Assembly (NCBI GenBank): GCA_015680685.1
Contig: MNCI01005769.1
Span: 202,746-252,360, forward strand
Reading direction: 5' to 3'
DNA from: Gnetum montanum
Lineage: Eukaryota; Streptophyta; Gnetopsida; Gnetales; Gnetaceae
Length of the DNA: 49,615 nucleotides
The position numbers and the translations under genes were made by a program. Positions 20,045-30,786 of the stretch are shown here, piece after piece (position 1 is the first letter of the stretch; every line of letters starts with the position of its first letter). The notes beneath the pieces were generated by a model. The model searched no databases. It had not been told where the DNA came from and saw only the letters and a list, made by a program, of their open reading frames with translations.

Positions 20045-20917
20045 TGATGAGAGTGGTTACTCTAGCAGTTTATTCTAATTATTACAGTAGTTATTCTAGT
20101 GGGTTATTTTAATTATTAGAATGGTAGTTTTTCTAATTATTAGAGTGGCATTTTTTCTAATTATTAGAGTAGTTGCTCCCAAGCCTATAAATATAGTGTG
20201 GAGGAGCATAATTTAGAAGGAAGTTTTTTAGAAGTATTTTAGGAGTTAAGTAGCAAAACTTTTGTACTTAGAGTATTTTCCAAGTGCCCGTAGCAAGAGG
20301 TCTAAGTGTGGATAGATCTTTATTGTAGCATTGTATACCTGAGCAAACCTTGTGTACGGCAATAAAGACGAGCTCTTCAATTCATCCTTGCAGCACTTGA
20401 GATTTGTTTTCTTACGCATTTATTTTATTTTTATTTTCTTCTACATTTATTTTATTTTGTTTAATGCACTTTACATTTATGTTATTAGCACACATAGTAC
20501 GATCACTTTGAGCATGCGTGTAACACTTGGTAACCTAGTAACGATTAGCGTTTGGTAATCCCAGTAGTGTTGCGCTGGTTCAGGATGTGTACGGCAAGTG
20601 AGAATGGATACTGGTGTTAGGATTAGTTAAAGCCTAGTTAATTAGTAATTAAGTTAAATTAGTCACTTAGTTATCTCTCTCTCTCCTCCCTTATTAGTAG
20701 CAAGACATAAAAACATAAAAGCTATAAAAATCATATGCCTCAAACTTACTTAACCATACAATCGTGACATACAAGTAAGTTTGGGAAGACAACAATCAAT
20801 CAACCCATCCTTGTTTCACAAGGGTGCATAAGCACTTAGTCCTTGGAATTCAACTGGATCATGCATGAAATGCTCGTATTCGTATGGTTGAGTGTGGGGG
20901 TACCTTGTCGCTCATCA
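20045..20917 (+). repeat. LTR A2 (873 bp), shared boundary of elements A and B
   Basis: Starts TGATGAGAGTGG and ends TCATCA. It closes interior A and is followed by a primer-binding site that opens interior B. It matches LTR A1 but has a shorter, more decayed TTCTAATTATTAGA array (20070-20170), which accounts for much of the length difference. Confidence 0.9.
20185..20193 (+). promoter_or_regulatory. TATA box of LTR A2
   Basis: CTATAAATA in the same context as in A1. An AATAAAG polyadenylation-type signal follows near 20359. Confidence 0.75.
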
Positions 20918-20918
20918 T

Positions 20919-20936
20919 TGGTGCCGTTGCTAAGGA
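20919..20936 (+). other. Primer-binding site of element B (tRNA-Asp type)
   Basis: TGGTGCCGTTGCTAAGGA, one base after LTR A2. It matches the complement of the tRNA-Asp 3' end with few changes. Confidence 0.88.
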
Positions 20937-21055
20937 CATAGTTGTTTGTGCGCGAATTAGAACATAGGAAATTATTCACATTGTTGGAACGAACCTTTAG
21001 AGGGTTGATTGAGAAAATAATAAACAAGAATACATTGCACATTGAATAGATAGGT

Positions 21056-23440
21056 ATGTCTCCTTCTTCATATGAAAGTACCTCACCGCCTAGCTCTGAA
21101 ACAGGAAATAATCGGCAACGTAATATACATGAAATTGATTCGCCAGTCCCTCAACAAGTTCGAGTGGTATATATTCATCCCAATGAGTATATACCAAACT
21201 TCATCTTTATCCTCCATCAAGATGAACAACTACGTTGGCGAGACTTAGAAGGTAACATAGTGTTACCTCTTGATCGTTCAGTCCCAAGCATGCTTCTTTG
21301 TGCCCTCACACGAATTGGCATGCTGCACTTCCATACAAAATACATTGTGCAAGATCATGACTTGACAGAATACCATCCCATGGAGGCACAACGTCAAAGG
21401 GATTTGCTACAGGAGAGACATCATAACTTTTTGAAGGATAAGTGATCGCAAGATGTCCCACATGTCTTAAGAAAAAATGAGGGTGGTGAACCTACCTCAG
21501 GTAGTTGCCCACACAATGATGTTTCTTCCCCTGACTTTGGCTAAGGGGTTGTGTATCAGAACCTTCATTCCACTATTCATAACCTAGGTTCTAATACCCA
21601 TGGGCACAAAGGGTTAGAAAAAGAGACACAAACTCATGATAAAGGTGGACATTCTGATCATAATCGCGATTAGGGTCAAGATCGCAGATGAGAAGGTAGC
21701 AGACACCATCATGGTGACAGTTCTCCTTCTTCTTCACCTTCATCATCTCCTTCATCCTCTCCTTCAATATCTAGATGCAGTCATAAGGAAAAAGACCATG
21801 GGAATAAAGGTAGGCAAAGTGGAAGTCATAGATGAAATAACTAGGAAAGGGGACGAGGGCACTCTAGAGAGTTATGACATAGAAAAAGGGAGAGTAGGAA
21901 ACAATGTAGGCATCATAGATGCCATGGACGAGATGATCACGATGAACCCATACTCGCTACTTGAAATATGTTAGACATAATTGAGACTGTTAGAATTTCA
22001 ACAAGAGACCATAAAGATAGTAGGATCAAGAGATTAGATATGAACAACATCCCACGATTTGAAGGGAGAAACAATGCTGATCCTTAGAACTATTTATAGG
22101 CATTCCATGATGTGTGTGCCTTACAGAACATAGAGAAAAAATGGCAAAACCTTAAGTTGTTCCCATGGACATTAGTTAAAGAAGCGAAAAGCTAGTACCA
22201 GTCTTTAGAACCAGAATCCATTCATAGGTGGAGTACTATGTTAGAACTATTTAATGACAAGTACCAAATGTACTCCTAAGTGTCTAACTTGTGAAAGCAA
22301 ATCCAATGCTAGAAACAAGGAGGACATGAACCCTTGGATGCTGCCATGGGCTGATACTATGCACAGTTACATCATTGTCCTGGCCATGGTTATTCGTAAA
22401 GGGATCAACTGCACCATCTTGTGGATGGGATTAGGCATGAAACGAGAAGAACCCTTGGGACTTATTCCCAAGGAAGACTATCCGAGCTTAGGTCCTATCA
22501 AATTCAAAGAGTATTGGAGAAAGTTGCTAAGGAAGAAGGTTAGCTACAAAAGAGAGAAAGTGTAGAAGAGTATAACCAAGATCCTTCCCTTTGGAAAGGG
22601 GAGTAAGATTTTGTGAGGATGAAGAAGAGTCACCACTCAAAGAGATGGTGAATAGGAAAAATTTGCCTATCCAAAAGTTGATATCAGAAGTTTTGGCAAA
22701 AGTAGATCAAATGTGGGATTCCCTAGACAATAGATTTCAAACTGTTCCTAAAATAGTAGAGGAGTCTAGAGAGCAAGGTAGGGAGAAAAGAAAAAAGAAA
22801 GAGGCTGAACATGCATGTAGCAAGGGTAAGAGCAAAGTTGCTATCATTGAAGAGGTTGTGGATTTGAAAACATACAATGATAGTGGATGTGAGATATGTT
22901 AATATGACCATCCTAAGGGATGTTGCCCTATAATCTCACATCTATAGGAGTCTGAGGTGTATGCACTTAACCCATAATTAAACAAAAGGCAAACCCCCCG
23001 AAGGTTACCTTATCCTCAAGGTAACCCAAGATAGTTCCACCAACCCTTAATGTATTATCCAAGTGGAACTCCACCACAACCGATTGAGCAATATCAATAG
23101 TAGCAACACCCACAATCATGGGGAATGCCACCACCAAGGCAATGGTATCCTTACCACAATTTAACTCGTATGGATATTACGTGCAGCAACCAATATCCCC
23201 ATCTAACTCTACTGGTCACGTTACTCCTCAACCTCACTACCAAGCTTGCGAGTATTATGGGACTCCCTCTTCTAGGGGTGATATTGCGCAAGCATATCAT
23301 TCTTCTCATCTAGCCAAATCTCTTCTACCAATAGCTCCACTACCACCTGCTCTAGCTATGCAGGGTAAAATCCCTACATAGCCATAGCAACATAATGCCA
23401 CAAGGGTTGTTAACTCTCAACCTACTATTTGTTTCAACAA
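21056..23440 (+). pseudogene. Element B gag, degenerate
   Basis: The ATG at 21056 opens a 129-codon frame containing the group's N-terminal block ('VVYIHPNEYIPNFIFILHQD', then 'RWRDLEGNIVLP') and a Leu/His-rich helix. Downstream come a Ser-rich stretch (about 21720-21770), the gag core (22040-22380, 'NNIPRFEGRNNADP', 'LFPWTLVKEAKS', 'HRWSTMLELFNDKYQMYS'), an acidic coiled-coil-like part (22591-22902), the Cys/His cluster 'GCEIC..DHPKGCCP' near 22890-22930, and the Pro/Gln/Tyr-rich tail 23040-23380. Stops mostly replace Gln, Arg or Trp codons. Confidence 0.85.
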
Positions 23441-23444
23441 CCAC

Positions 23445-24080
23445 ATGAAGAAAAGGCCTTTCTTTAGAACCAACAATCCAACCAAGTCTTTGCAATCACA
23501 AGTGGTTGATTCCTTAGACACCTCTGTATTAATCAAAACTTCAGAGCCTCCTTCAACCCAATCATCACACTCAATGCATATGGTCATGCTAACACATGTT
23601 GTCATCGATTGGATCAAAGCTGGCCACCTTCCTAGGAAATTCTTTGATTCTGGGAGTCCTCTGATATACTTACAAATCGCTGGAAATGTGCTGTGCAAGG
23701 CTCTTTTGGATTCAAGTTCCAGTGTCAACTTAATTTCTCAAGAAATGTACAAGGCCTAAAACCTACCTCCATTGAAACAGAGTAACATCCATCTAGAGTT
23801 GGTCGACCAGTTCATCACTGTCCCATTGGGACTGGTGGAAGACATTGTTATCACTATTTGTGGATGGTCATACCCAGCTGACTTCCTAGTGATTCAGATA
23901 AACAATGGTAAGGGGGACTTCCCAATCATAGTGGGAAGAGCATGGCTAAGAACCATCGACGAACACCTAGGAATTCATGATCTTTCCCTAAAAATATCAA
24001 AGGAAAATACATTCAGAAAGATTGAGAAGAAGAAAGTTCCGTGCATCGCATATAATGACACAGGGTGTAATTGTGTGTAG
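23445..24080 (+). pseudogene. Element B retropepsin-like protease
   Basis: Reads through 'FDSGSPLIYLQIAGNVLCKA', 'LLDSSSSVNLIS', 'FITVPLGLVEDIVIT', 'FPIIVGRAWLRTIDE' and 'EKKKVPCIAYNDTG'. The catalytic motif Asp-Ser-Gly has become Asp-Ser-Ser, and a stop interrupts at about 23758. It is the same domain as in A and C and lies between gag and RT as in the intact polyprotein. Confidence 0.85.
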
Positions 24081-24229
24081 AGGTCATGGTTTATGCAAAG
24101 TTTAACATTGCATGCATGTAATTAGTGTGCACAAGTGATAAAATATAAAGATGCCTGTATGCAGTAGCCACATGATAGGAAGGCACCCAGTGGCTAATAG
24201 TTGATCAAGAAAATAGTTCACTCATATGC

Positions 24230-25010
24230 ATGGAACCAATTGAGTGTTTGACTTGCGTTGACATCAATAGCATAGATGCATTAGAGCAAGTCCACCACCA
24301 GCTTCCAAGTCTTAACCTTGAAAATGTCAACTGGGGGAAGTTGGAAATCCTTGAGAAATTTAAGCAGGAGCCCCTCGAGCTGAAATCATTGCCCACCGGT
24401 ATGGAGTACATTTTCCTTAAGAACGGAAAACCGGTAATTATTAATGCTAAGCTTGATCCTCAACAGAAAGAAGAACTATTGAAGGTAATCAATAGATGGT
24501 CAAAAGTCTTTGCTTGGTCATATCTCAAATTAATTGGAATAGATCCTAAGATATGCCAACATAGGATTTACACTGACCCCTCCATGAAGCCTCGAAGACA
24601 ACTGCAGAGGCTTTTGAGCCCAAAGCTGAAGCAAGTAGTCAAGGAAGAAATTGAATAGCTTTTCAAGGCTGGGTTTATATACCCCATTGTTGATAGTGAA
24701 TTAGTTAGCCCCTTAGTTATTGTGCCAAAAAAGGGAGGCAAATGGAGGGTGTACATAGATTTTAGGCTATTGAATATGGAAACGTTGAAAGATCACTTTT
24801 TCTTGCCATTTGTTGACCAAATCTTAGACACCATTTTAGGGCATCACTACTATAGTTTTCTGGATGGATATAGTGGATATAATTAAATATAAATAGCCCT
24901 AAAAGACTAAGCCAAAACTACGTTCACCAGTCCTTGGGGAACGTTTGCATACAAACAGATGCTTTTTAGCTTATGCAATGCCCCTACAACATTTCAATGA
25001 CTAGTTCTAA
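24230..25010 (+). pseudogene. Element B reverse transcriptase, first two thirds
   Basis: A 142-codon open stretch gives the pre-RT linker and 'GIDPKICQHRIYTDPSMKPR', then 'KQVVKEEIE'. Past a stop come 'IVPKKGGKWRVYIDFRLLN', 'FFLPFVDQILD', 'YSFLDGYSGYN' (RT motif with the first catalytic Asp), 'TFTSPWGTFAYKQMLFSLCN' and 'APTTFQ'. These are the fingers and first palm motifs in correct order for Ty3/gypsy RT. The YxDD motif and RNase H are missing because the sequence jumps into integrase at about 25010-25040. Confidence 0.88.
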
Positions 25011-25039
25011 GCATCTTCCAACAGGAAATAGAATAGATT

Positions 25040-25990
25040 CAACCATTAGAACCCTTTGACATTTGGGGAATTGATTTTATGGGGCTGATTACCCCAATGT
25101 CCAATGGAAAAGCCTATATCATTGTTGTTGTTGATTACCTAACGAAATGGGCAGAAGGAGCTGCTATTAAGGATTGTACATCATCTACAGCTGTACGATT
25201 TGTTCAACAACAAATCATAAACAAGTTTGGTGTGCCTCGTGTACTTATTTCAGACATGGTACACACTTCATAGGTGCAACTTTTCAAAAATTAATGCAAC
25301 ACTTAGGGGTTGAGCATAAATTGACTACACCATACCACCCCCAAGTGAATGGTCAAGTAGAAGTCACCAATAGGGAGATTACGAAGATATTGACAAGAAC
25401 TATTAGCAAGTTAAGGACAGACTAGAGCACTAAACTAAATGATGCTCCTTGGGCATACCACTTCACATGGAAACTCCCTATAGGCTACTCTCCCTATGAG
25501 TTAATGTACAATAAATTACCAATGCTTCCCATTCAAACTGAGCTCTGTACACTATCCATGGCTTGTGACCTTAACCTTGACCTTGCTCTATCATAGAAAC
25601 AATGATTAGTAACCCTTAACTTGTTAGATGAAAACTGACTAGCTGCACTATCATCTAATGAGTTGCACAAGGCATTCAATAAACAACATCGTGACCTAAG
25701 GATTAGGAAAGTTAAATATCAATTGGGAGATACGTTTCTCTACTAGAATCCCACACATGTGCCACAACGTACTAAATTTCAAACACTACGGGAAGGACCT
25801 TATATTATTTATGCAACTTTTTCTTTAGGGGCCATGACAATATACAAACCTGAGAGCCCAGACAAGAAACTGTTGGTCAACGTACAACAAACCAAACCTT
25901 TCCATGAGCTTAGGACAACCAATACACATGATACCTCTATTGATGGACAACCTTGCTCACTATTTCGAATCTCCTCCTTCCAACTTAGTC
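25040..25990 (+). pseudogene. Element B integrase core and C-terminal module
   Basis: '[13 protein letters not shown]' supplies the first catalytic Asp, '[12 protein letters not shown]' follows, then 'VPRVLISD' with the second Asp. A one-base frameshift moves into '[20 protein letters not shown]', 'TPYHPQVNGQVEVTNREI' (catalytic Glu). Further on are 'KVKYQLGDTFLY' and 'GPYIIY...LGAMTIY', the GPY module, closing with 'VNVQQTKPFHE'. All three D,D,E positions are present but the reading frame is broken. The N-terminal HHCC zinc finger is deleted and there is no chromodomain. Integrase inserts the cDNA into chromosomes. Confidence 0.88.
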
Positions 25991-27662
25991 ATGGGGGAGA
26001 TGGCCACCTATGCTAACCATTTTAGGCCCTCAGTTCTTTTTGAATTTTTGTTTTACACATTTTCCAACTTTTCTTATTTTTGTTTTACACCATTGTTCAT
26101 GTTTTTACTATTTCTTTGTTTGCTTAATTTACTTTTATTCGTCATTCAATAAGTGCTCATGATGATGGATTGCATTACATCATATTGATTGCTAATGTTT
26201 AGTTTTTATCTTTGAATTATGATGCTGATATTAAGGTATGGTTCTTTTGGTAAAACAGGCAATGAGTCCACGCCGTCTACTCATCCATACAACTCTATGG
26301 TCTCCTTTGGCTTGGAACTATACAGTCCCATTTTTCTAAGTAAATTTATTAATGAATATGTGGCTAGGTACTTTTCAAACCAAGGAAAGACTCAAAGGAT
26401 GAAAAGGGTGTGACTTCAAGGGGATTCGATGCATTTGTGTTGGCCATTCTCTTAGGTGCTTGGATGCTTGTTTCTTGGGTTTTCCGCCATTCTGACATTG
26501 TTCAAAAATCAGGAATCCAAGTGAATAAAAATAAGTCTTTGCATGGTGTGGTTATAATGCAAAAAAAGAAAAGAAAAGGAGAAAAGTAAAAATTCAAAGC
26601 ACACCCCTTAGATAGAATAAAACAATATAGGCTATAAGCATTGGTTATGAAACTGGAAAGACATGTTACCCATGCTTGAAGGTTTCCTCTAACTAAGGCC
26701 CTTTCTCACTTCTTGTTTCTACATCTCGCTCTCTTCGGGATGGTGGTCACTCTTTGTGAAGGCATTCTTGTTGCTTCAAGAGGATGGATTGACAAGGTGT
26801 ATTGATGCAAGGTCACTGAATGTGGTTGGTTTGAGTTTGAATTTGGGATGAAGTTCTACTCAGTCATCTTAACCATGAAATACACAAGGGACTTTACACA
26901 ACCTTGTTCATGGGATTCCATTCCATTCTCTCCTCTCCATCTTTCTTCCCATTTTTCACCTCATTGTTAGTTTTATCATTAGTCCATTCTGGGTTGATGT
27001 ATTAATTTTCTTTGGTGAATTCTTGTGGGTAAGTTTTTAACTCTTGTATCCAAATGACATTCCTAGAGCCTACGGACTCTTTGGTTTGTGGGTTTGTCAG
27101 GGCATAAAAGGCATGAGCCTACTTTGGGGAGGACCCATTGGCATTCCTTTTTGGTACAATTGTTAAGTTCTTTTCCTTAAACATTTTCTGCAATCAATAA
27201 GCTCTTGTTTCATCCCCATCCATGACATCCATTTTATTGGCATTATCGTTGTTATTTTTTTTATCTTTCTTGTTCCTCATATTTTTCCATCTTATAGCTA
27301 CCAAAGGTTTGCTCTTAGTCATGGGGGCCATGGCACAAATTTTTCAATTTTCTCCATTTTACTATTTGCTTAACCCCCTACACCTTGGGTAGTCACTTGT
27401 GATAAATCTCCGAACCAGTTTCTGCCATAACCACAACTCAGCCAATGCACTTCATATCGAGGCAAGGTATCAACTGCATTATGGTTTATCTATCCCTGCT
27501 CATTTGTGACTATGTTGTATGTGCAGATGGTGATCATACAAACAATGGACTGAGCTTGGAGGAAGCACTTAGGATGGACCAGAGTTGGAGCATTTACAAA
27601 AGGAGCAAGTTTGGTAGCATGGCTATGGATAAACAACGGAAGGTGCAATCTTAGCATTGACA
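25991..27662 (+). other. Element B long 3' non-coding region
   Basis: Homologous to 6807-8787 of C in inverted orientation. It contains the block TCAAAGCACACCCCTTA (near 26597) and the GAGCCTACTTTGGGGAGGA block (27115-27133). Short open frames in it have no recognisable motif. It ends near 27662 where the homology stops before the expected 3' LTR. Confidence 0.75.
27115..27137 (+). promoter_or_regulatory. Conserved purine-rich block in 3' non-coding region
   Basis: GAGCCTACTTTGGGGAGGA followed by CCCA. Counterparts in element sense are at 7542-7564 (C), 46486-46508 (D) and 41175-41197 (E). Function unknown; it resembles a second polypurine tract. Confidence 0.6.
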
Positions 27663-27677
27663 AATTTTCTACTTGCA

Positions 27678-27739
27678 CAAGTAGTGAAAATTCTAAACTT
27701 TGACAAGTCTATCGTCACTTGCAGAATTTTCACTACTTG
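27678..27739 (+). repeat. Inverted repeat, 17-bp perfect arms
   Basis: Arms 27678-27694 and 27723-27739 (caagtagtgaaaattct and its complement) flank a 28-base loop. It sits immediately after the point where element B homology ends. Confidence 0.9.
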
Positions 27740-27792
27740 CGACAGTAGTGATAGTGCTTCTAAACTTTGACAAGTCTATCGTCACTTGCAGA
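27691..27792 (+). repeat. 35-bp direct repeat pair
   Basis: 27691-27725 and 27758-27792 are the same 35-base sequence (begins ttctaaactttgacaagtc), 67 bp apart. The pair overlaps the inverted repeat. Confidence 0.9.
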
Positions 27793-28023
27793 AGCTATCA
27801 ATTGATTATCCTAAAAATAGCAATTAAAAAAAGACATCTAAGACATTAGGGAGAGAAAATATGTTTCAGTAAATTCAAATGTAAGCAAATTTACGAGGGT
27901 GCCACTGAACTGAGTTCACGTCCATGACATGAGCCTCGTACTTGTTGGAAAAAAAATTGTACGAAGTACAATCAATTTGCAGTTACATCCAGATAAATTC
28001 TTCAAATTACCTAAAACACATTA

Positions 28024-28107
28024 GATTATTAATATTTCAGTGTCTTTGTTTACTGAGTAAACCCTGATTATTAATATTTCAGTGTCTTTGTTTACTAAGT
28101 AAACCCT
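28024..28107 (+). repeat. 42-bp tandem duplication
   Basis: 28024-28065 and 28066-28107 differ at one base (tactgag versus tactaag). The unit begins gattattaatatttcagtg. Confidence 0.95.
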
Positions 28108-28691
28108 GAAATCGCACGATCATAGTTTATGGCTTTTCTGGAACAACATCGCAGACGAGTTTTGATTGTGCTTTATATTTACAGAAAATACTTTGATGCA
28201 TTATAGAATGAGATTTTACGTGGAAGCTGTTGTGTATTATGCCGGGATAGTAGATTTGCTGTAGAGGTGGAATTTTTGTTAGGGCTCCATTTAAGAACTG
28301 AATGTAGCTATTGTAATCACCTTCTAGAACTTGTCCCATCTGTTTGGGCCTTTCCATCCAAATCTCATGTTAATATAAAGACCAAATCCTATGTTGTGTA
28401 CCAGCTGTCTGCTTCCATGGTGCACTCTGCCTATAACCATAAGGTTGTAGTTTCATACATATTGCATACATGGAGAAATAGGAACAATGTACGTTCAGGC
28501 TAGCTTAGGTAAACAACTAACTGTCAAAAATTTTATCAAAATCTTTGGACGTAATAAAAGTTTCCATTTTCAATTTCCAAAATCGTTGGATTTTGTGTTT
28601 AGTTGTGAGAAATCCATTTTGTTTTTATGTTCTAATGTCATTGCCAAATTTTCATTGTTTTGGTGTTTCGGGTAGAATGATTGATATTGCA
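28108..28691. other. Unrecognised sequence upstream of the kinase pseudogene
   Basis: Short open frames (28127-28357 minus, 28267-28503 plus) have no recognisable motif. By position this could be promoter and first-exon territory of the kinase gene, but no supporting signal was seen. Confidence 0.4.
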
Positions 28692-28814
28692 TCTTTTCTA
28701 TTTGATTTTTGTTAGCCTGGGTTTTTATCTTTCCTTAAAAATGAAAATAGCNGTCTTTTCTATTTGATTTTTGTTAGCTTGGGTTTTTATCTTTCCTTAA
28801 AAATGAAAATAGCA
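28692..28814 (+). repeat. About 60-bp duplication around a single N
   Basis: 28692-28751 and 28754-28814 match except for one C/T change and one A indel, with the N at 28752 between them. This is the same arrangement as at 10847 and points to an assembly join, possibly of two alleles. Confidence 0.88.
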
Positions 28815-28884
28815 TGTATTGTAGTATCTGGTAAAATTTTAAAATAAATACTTCTAGATGGAGCTGAATCACTTGCATTTATAG

Positions 28885-30040
28885 GTGAATGTAAAATAAT
28901 TCAAACTGCATCTCAAACACGTACAAAGCAAAGCTCAACTTGTTCTAGTATTACTTCAGAATTCAGCAACAGGGATGCTTTTATCAGGGATGTAAATGTT
29001 CTCAGCCAGAATTCAAATAGCACTGCTCTTGTATTCACATATAGTGAACTAAGTCAGTGTACAAAAAATTTTCGACATGATCAAGTTATTGGAGGAGGCT
29101 TTGGGATCGTCTACAAGGGTCATTTAGATGAGCATGTTAGAGCAAATTTGAAATCTATGCTAGTGGCTGTCAAAGTTCTCAATCCTAAGGGCCTTCAAGG
29201 ACATAAAGAAAGGCTGGTAATTTTCATTGATAACATTTTGGGGGTTGGAATATTTAAATTATCAGCACTCAAAGTATGTGATTTTGGAATTTGAAAATAA
29301 ACTTAATTAAACTGCTGATTTGTGCCATCCAGGCTGAAGTTGTTTTTCTAGGACAACTAAGTCATCCGCATTGGTGAAACTCATAGGGTATTGCAATGAA
29401 GGTGCACATACGCTGCTTGTTTATAAGTATACGCCTCGTGGAAGTTTAGAAACTCAACTTTTCCAAAGTATGTAGTGCATGTACAGTCCATGTCAATTAC
29501 ATTTAAATCCCTTTTTGCAATTTTAAAGCCATTTTGTAGATGAGTATGCACTTTATTGAATGATCCTAAGAATATTTGATGATTTACTAGTCATTCAAGT
29601 GCATAAGTCTGCATTCCCATACCTTGGTCAGCCAGAATGAAGATTGCACTTGGAGCAGCTAAAGGGCTTGCTTTCCTACATGGATTGAAGGGTTCGGTTA
29701 TCTATCGTGACTTCAAAACATCTTAACATTTTTTTGGACATGGTAAGTATCATATATAGAACACCTTTGCTAGTGGTTAAAGCTGATTTGAATCATTTTC
29801 ACTCCTATGGATGATTGCTAGAGTTAGAAGTTGATTGCTATGTGGACTTTATTTTAATTTATTTGTTTTGAAAGATTGCTAGCTAAATTATTCTAATCTT
29901 GTATCTTGCAGGATTTCACTGCAAAGTTGTCTGATTTTGGGCTTGCAAAAGATGGATCAAAAGGTGACCAAACTCATGTTTCCATGTGAGTAATGGGTAC
30001 TTATGGATATGCAGCTCTTGAGTATGTTATGACTACTAAG
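28885..30040 (+). pseudogene. Receptor-like cytoplasmic kinase (RLCK VII/PBL type) pseudogene, four exon remnants
   Basis: Exon 1 (about 28885-29216) is open and gives a Ser-rich N-terminus, 'FTYSELSQCTKNFRHDQVIG', a glycine loop 'GGGFGIVYKG' (one residue short of GxGGFG) and 'LVAVKVLNPKGLQGHKE' with the ATP-binding Lys. Exon 2 (29333-29467) gives '[12 protein letters not shown]', a frameshift, '[17 protein letters not shown]' and '[11 protein letters not shown]'. Exon 3 (about 29606-29742) gives '[20 protein letters not shown]' and the catalytic loop 'VIYRDFKTS', then a one-base insertion. Exon 4 (29912-30040) gives '[20 protein letters not shown]', a CGA-to-TGA stop and 'MGTYGYAALEYVMT'. 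Introns keep GT..AG ends. Sequence after the activation segment (subdomains IX-XI) is absent. Such kinases relay immune-receptor signals at the plasma membrane; this copy is dead. Confidence 0.88.
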
Positions 30041-30213
30041 TAGATTTGCAATTGTCTTTTCAAAATCTAGAGCTTTCCTATGAAATATTTGTATGTTTGT
30101 TTGGGTTTGTAATTTTTCTTGGCTGCTAAATGAATACATTATGTAAACCAAAATCTTGTACTAGAATTTATTCATGCTGTTGGCTGAACATTTATCTAAA
30201 AATATAACTTTAG

Positions 30214-30786
30214 TGTAACAATGTTGCCCCAACGTTGTCCGGCACCCCAAGGAATTCACGAAGATCCAATGGATCTAGGGTGGAAGACTTGGGGAATATG
30301 CCTCAAGCAAGCAAGCATCTCACGAGTGAGTGCAAGTAGAAGCATAGCTTCTTAACGTACATGAGAAAGCACCCCACGGAGTGTAAACAACTCCAAAACG
30401 AGGACCATGCAAACAAGCACATACACAACCTTGTAGACAACATCGGTGGGAGGGGAAACGATGCACCTACAAGCGAAGGTGCCTCACCCCCAGATCCCTC
30501 ACGATTTAGTACAAGGTGTGGTCTGGCACCACACCAAAACTATCTAGTCTTGGCTACCTACATATCTATGACTGCTGTAGAATGAGGGCCATGTACTTCT
30601 CCACGATGAAGGGGGAATAAAGAGGAGTTAGAAGAGAGTTGCAACAGGAGGGTTTCCTGTTGCTAGCTTGGTACTGCCAAGTTGGAGTGGGTTTTCTAAC
30701 ACTTGAGAGTCACTCGAGGGTGCCTAAAAGTGTTCCATGGCCCCTGAACCATGGGGAGAGCCCAAGAGAACCACCACTCTGGGACA
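30214..30786 (-). repeat. Element H 3' LTR segment (R-U5 type)
   Basis: Colinear with 36013-36585. It ends in minus sense at GTTACA. It contains a small hairpin at 30515-30535 (GGTGTGG and CCACACC arms). Homology to the right copy stops at 30786-30787, and the sequence inside of it (30787 on) is different from that outside the right copy. Confidence 0.8.

Larger units (their letters stand above)
20918..27662 (+). mobile_element. Element B interior: gag-protease-RT-(deletion)-integrase-3' region
   Basis: The most complete interior in the window. From the primer-binding site it runs through gag, protease, RT up to the CNAP..TFQ motif, a deletion that removes the RT active site, RNase H and integrase zinc finger, then the integrase core and C-terminal module, then about 1.7 kb of 3' non-coding sequence. 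Homology with element C stops near 27662, about 230 bp before the expected 3' LTR, which is absent. The integrase lacks a chromodomain and ends in a GPY-type module, and the primer is tRNA-Asp. Both fit the Tat/Athila side of Ty3/gypsy. Confidence 0.88.
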
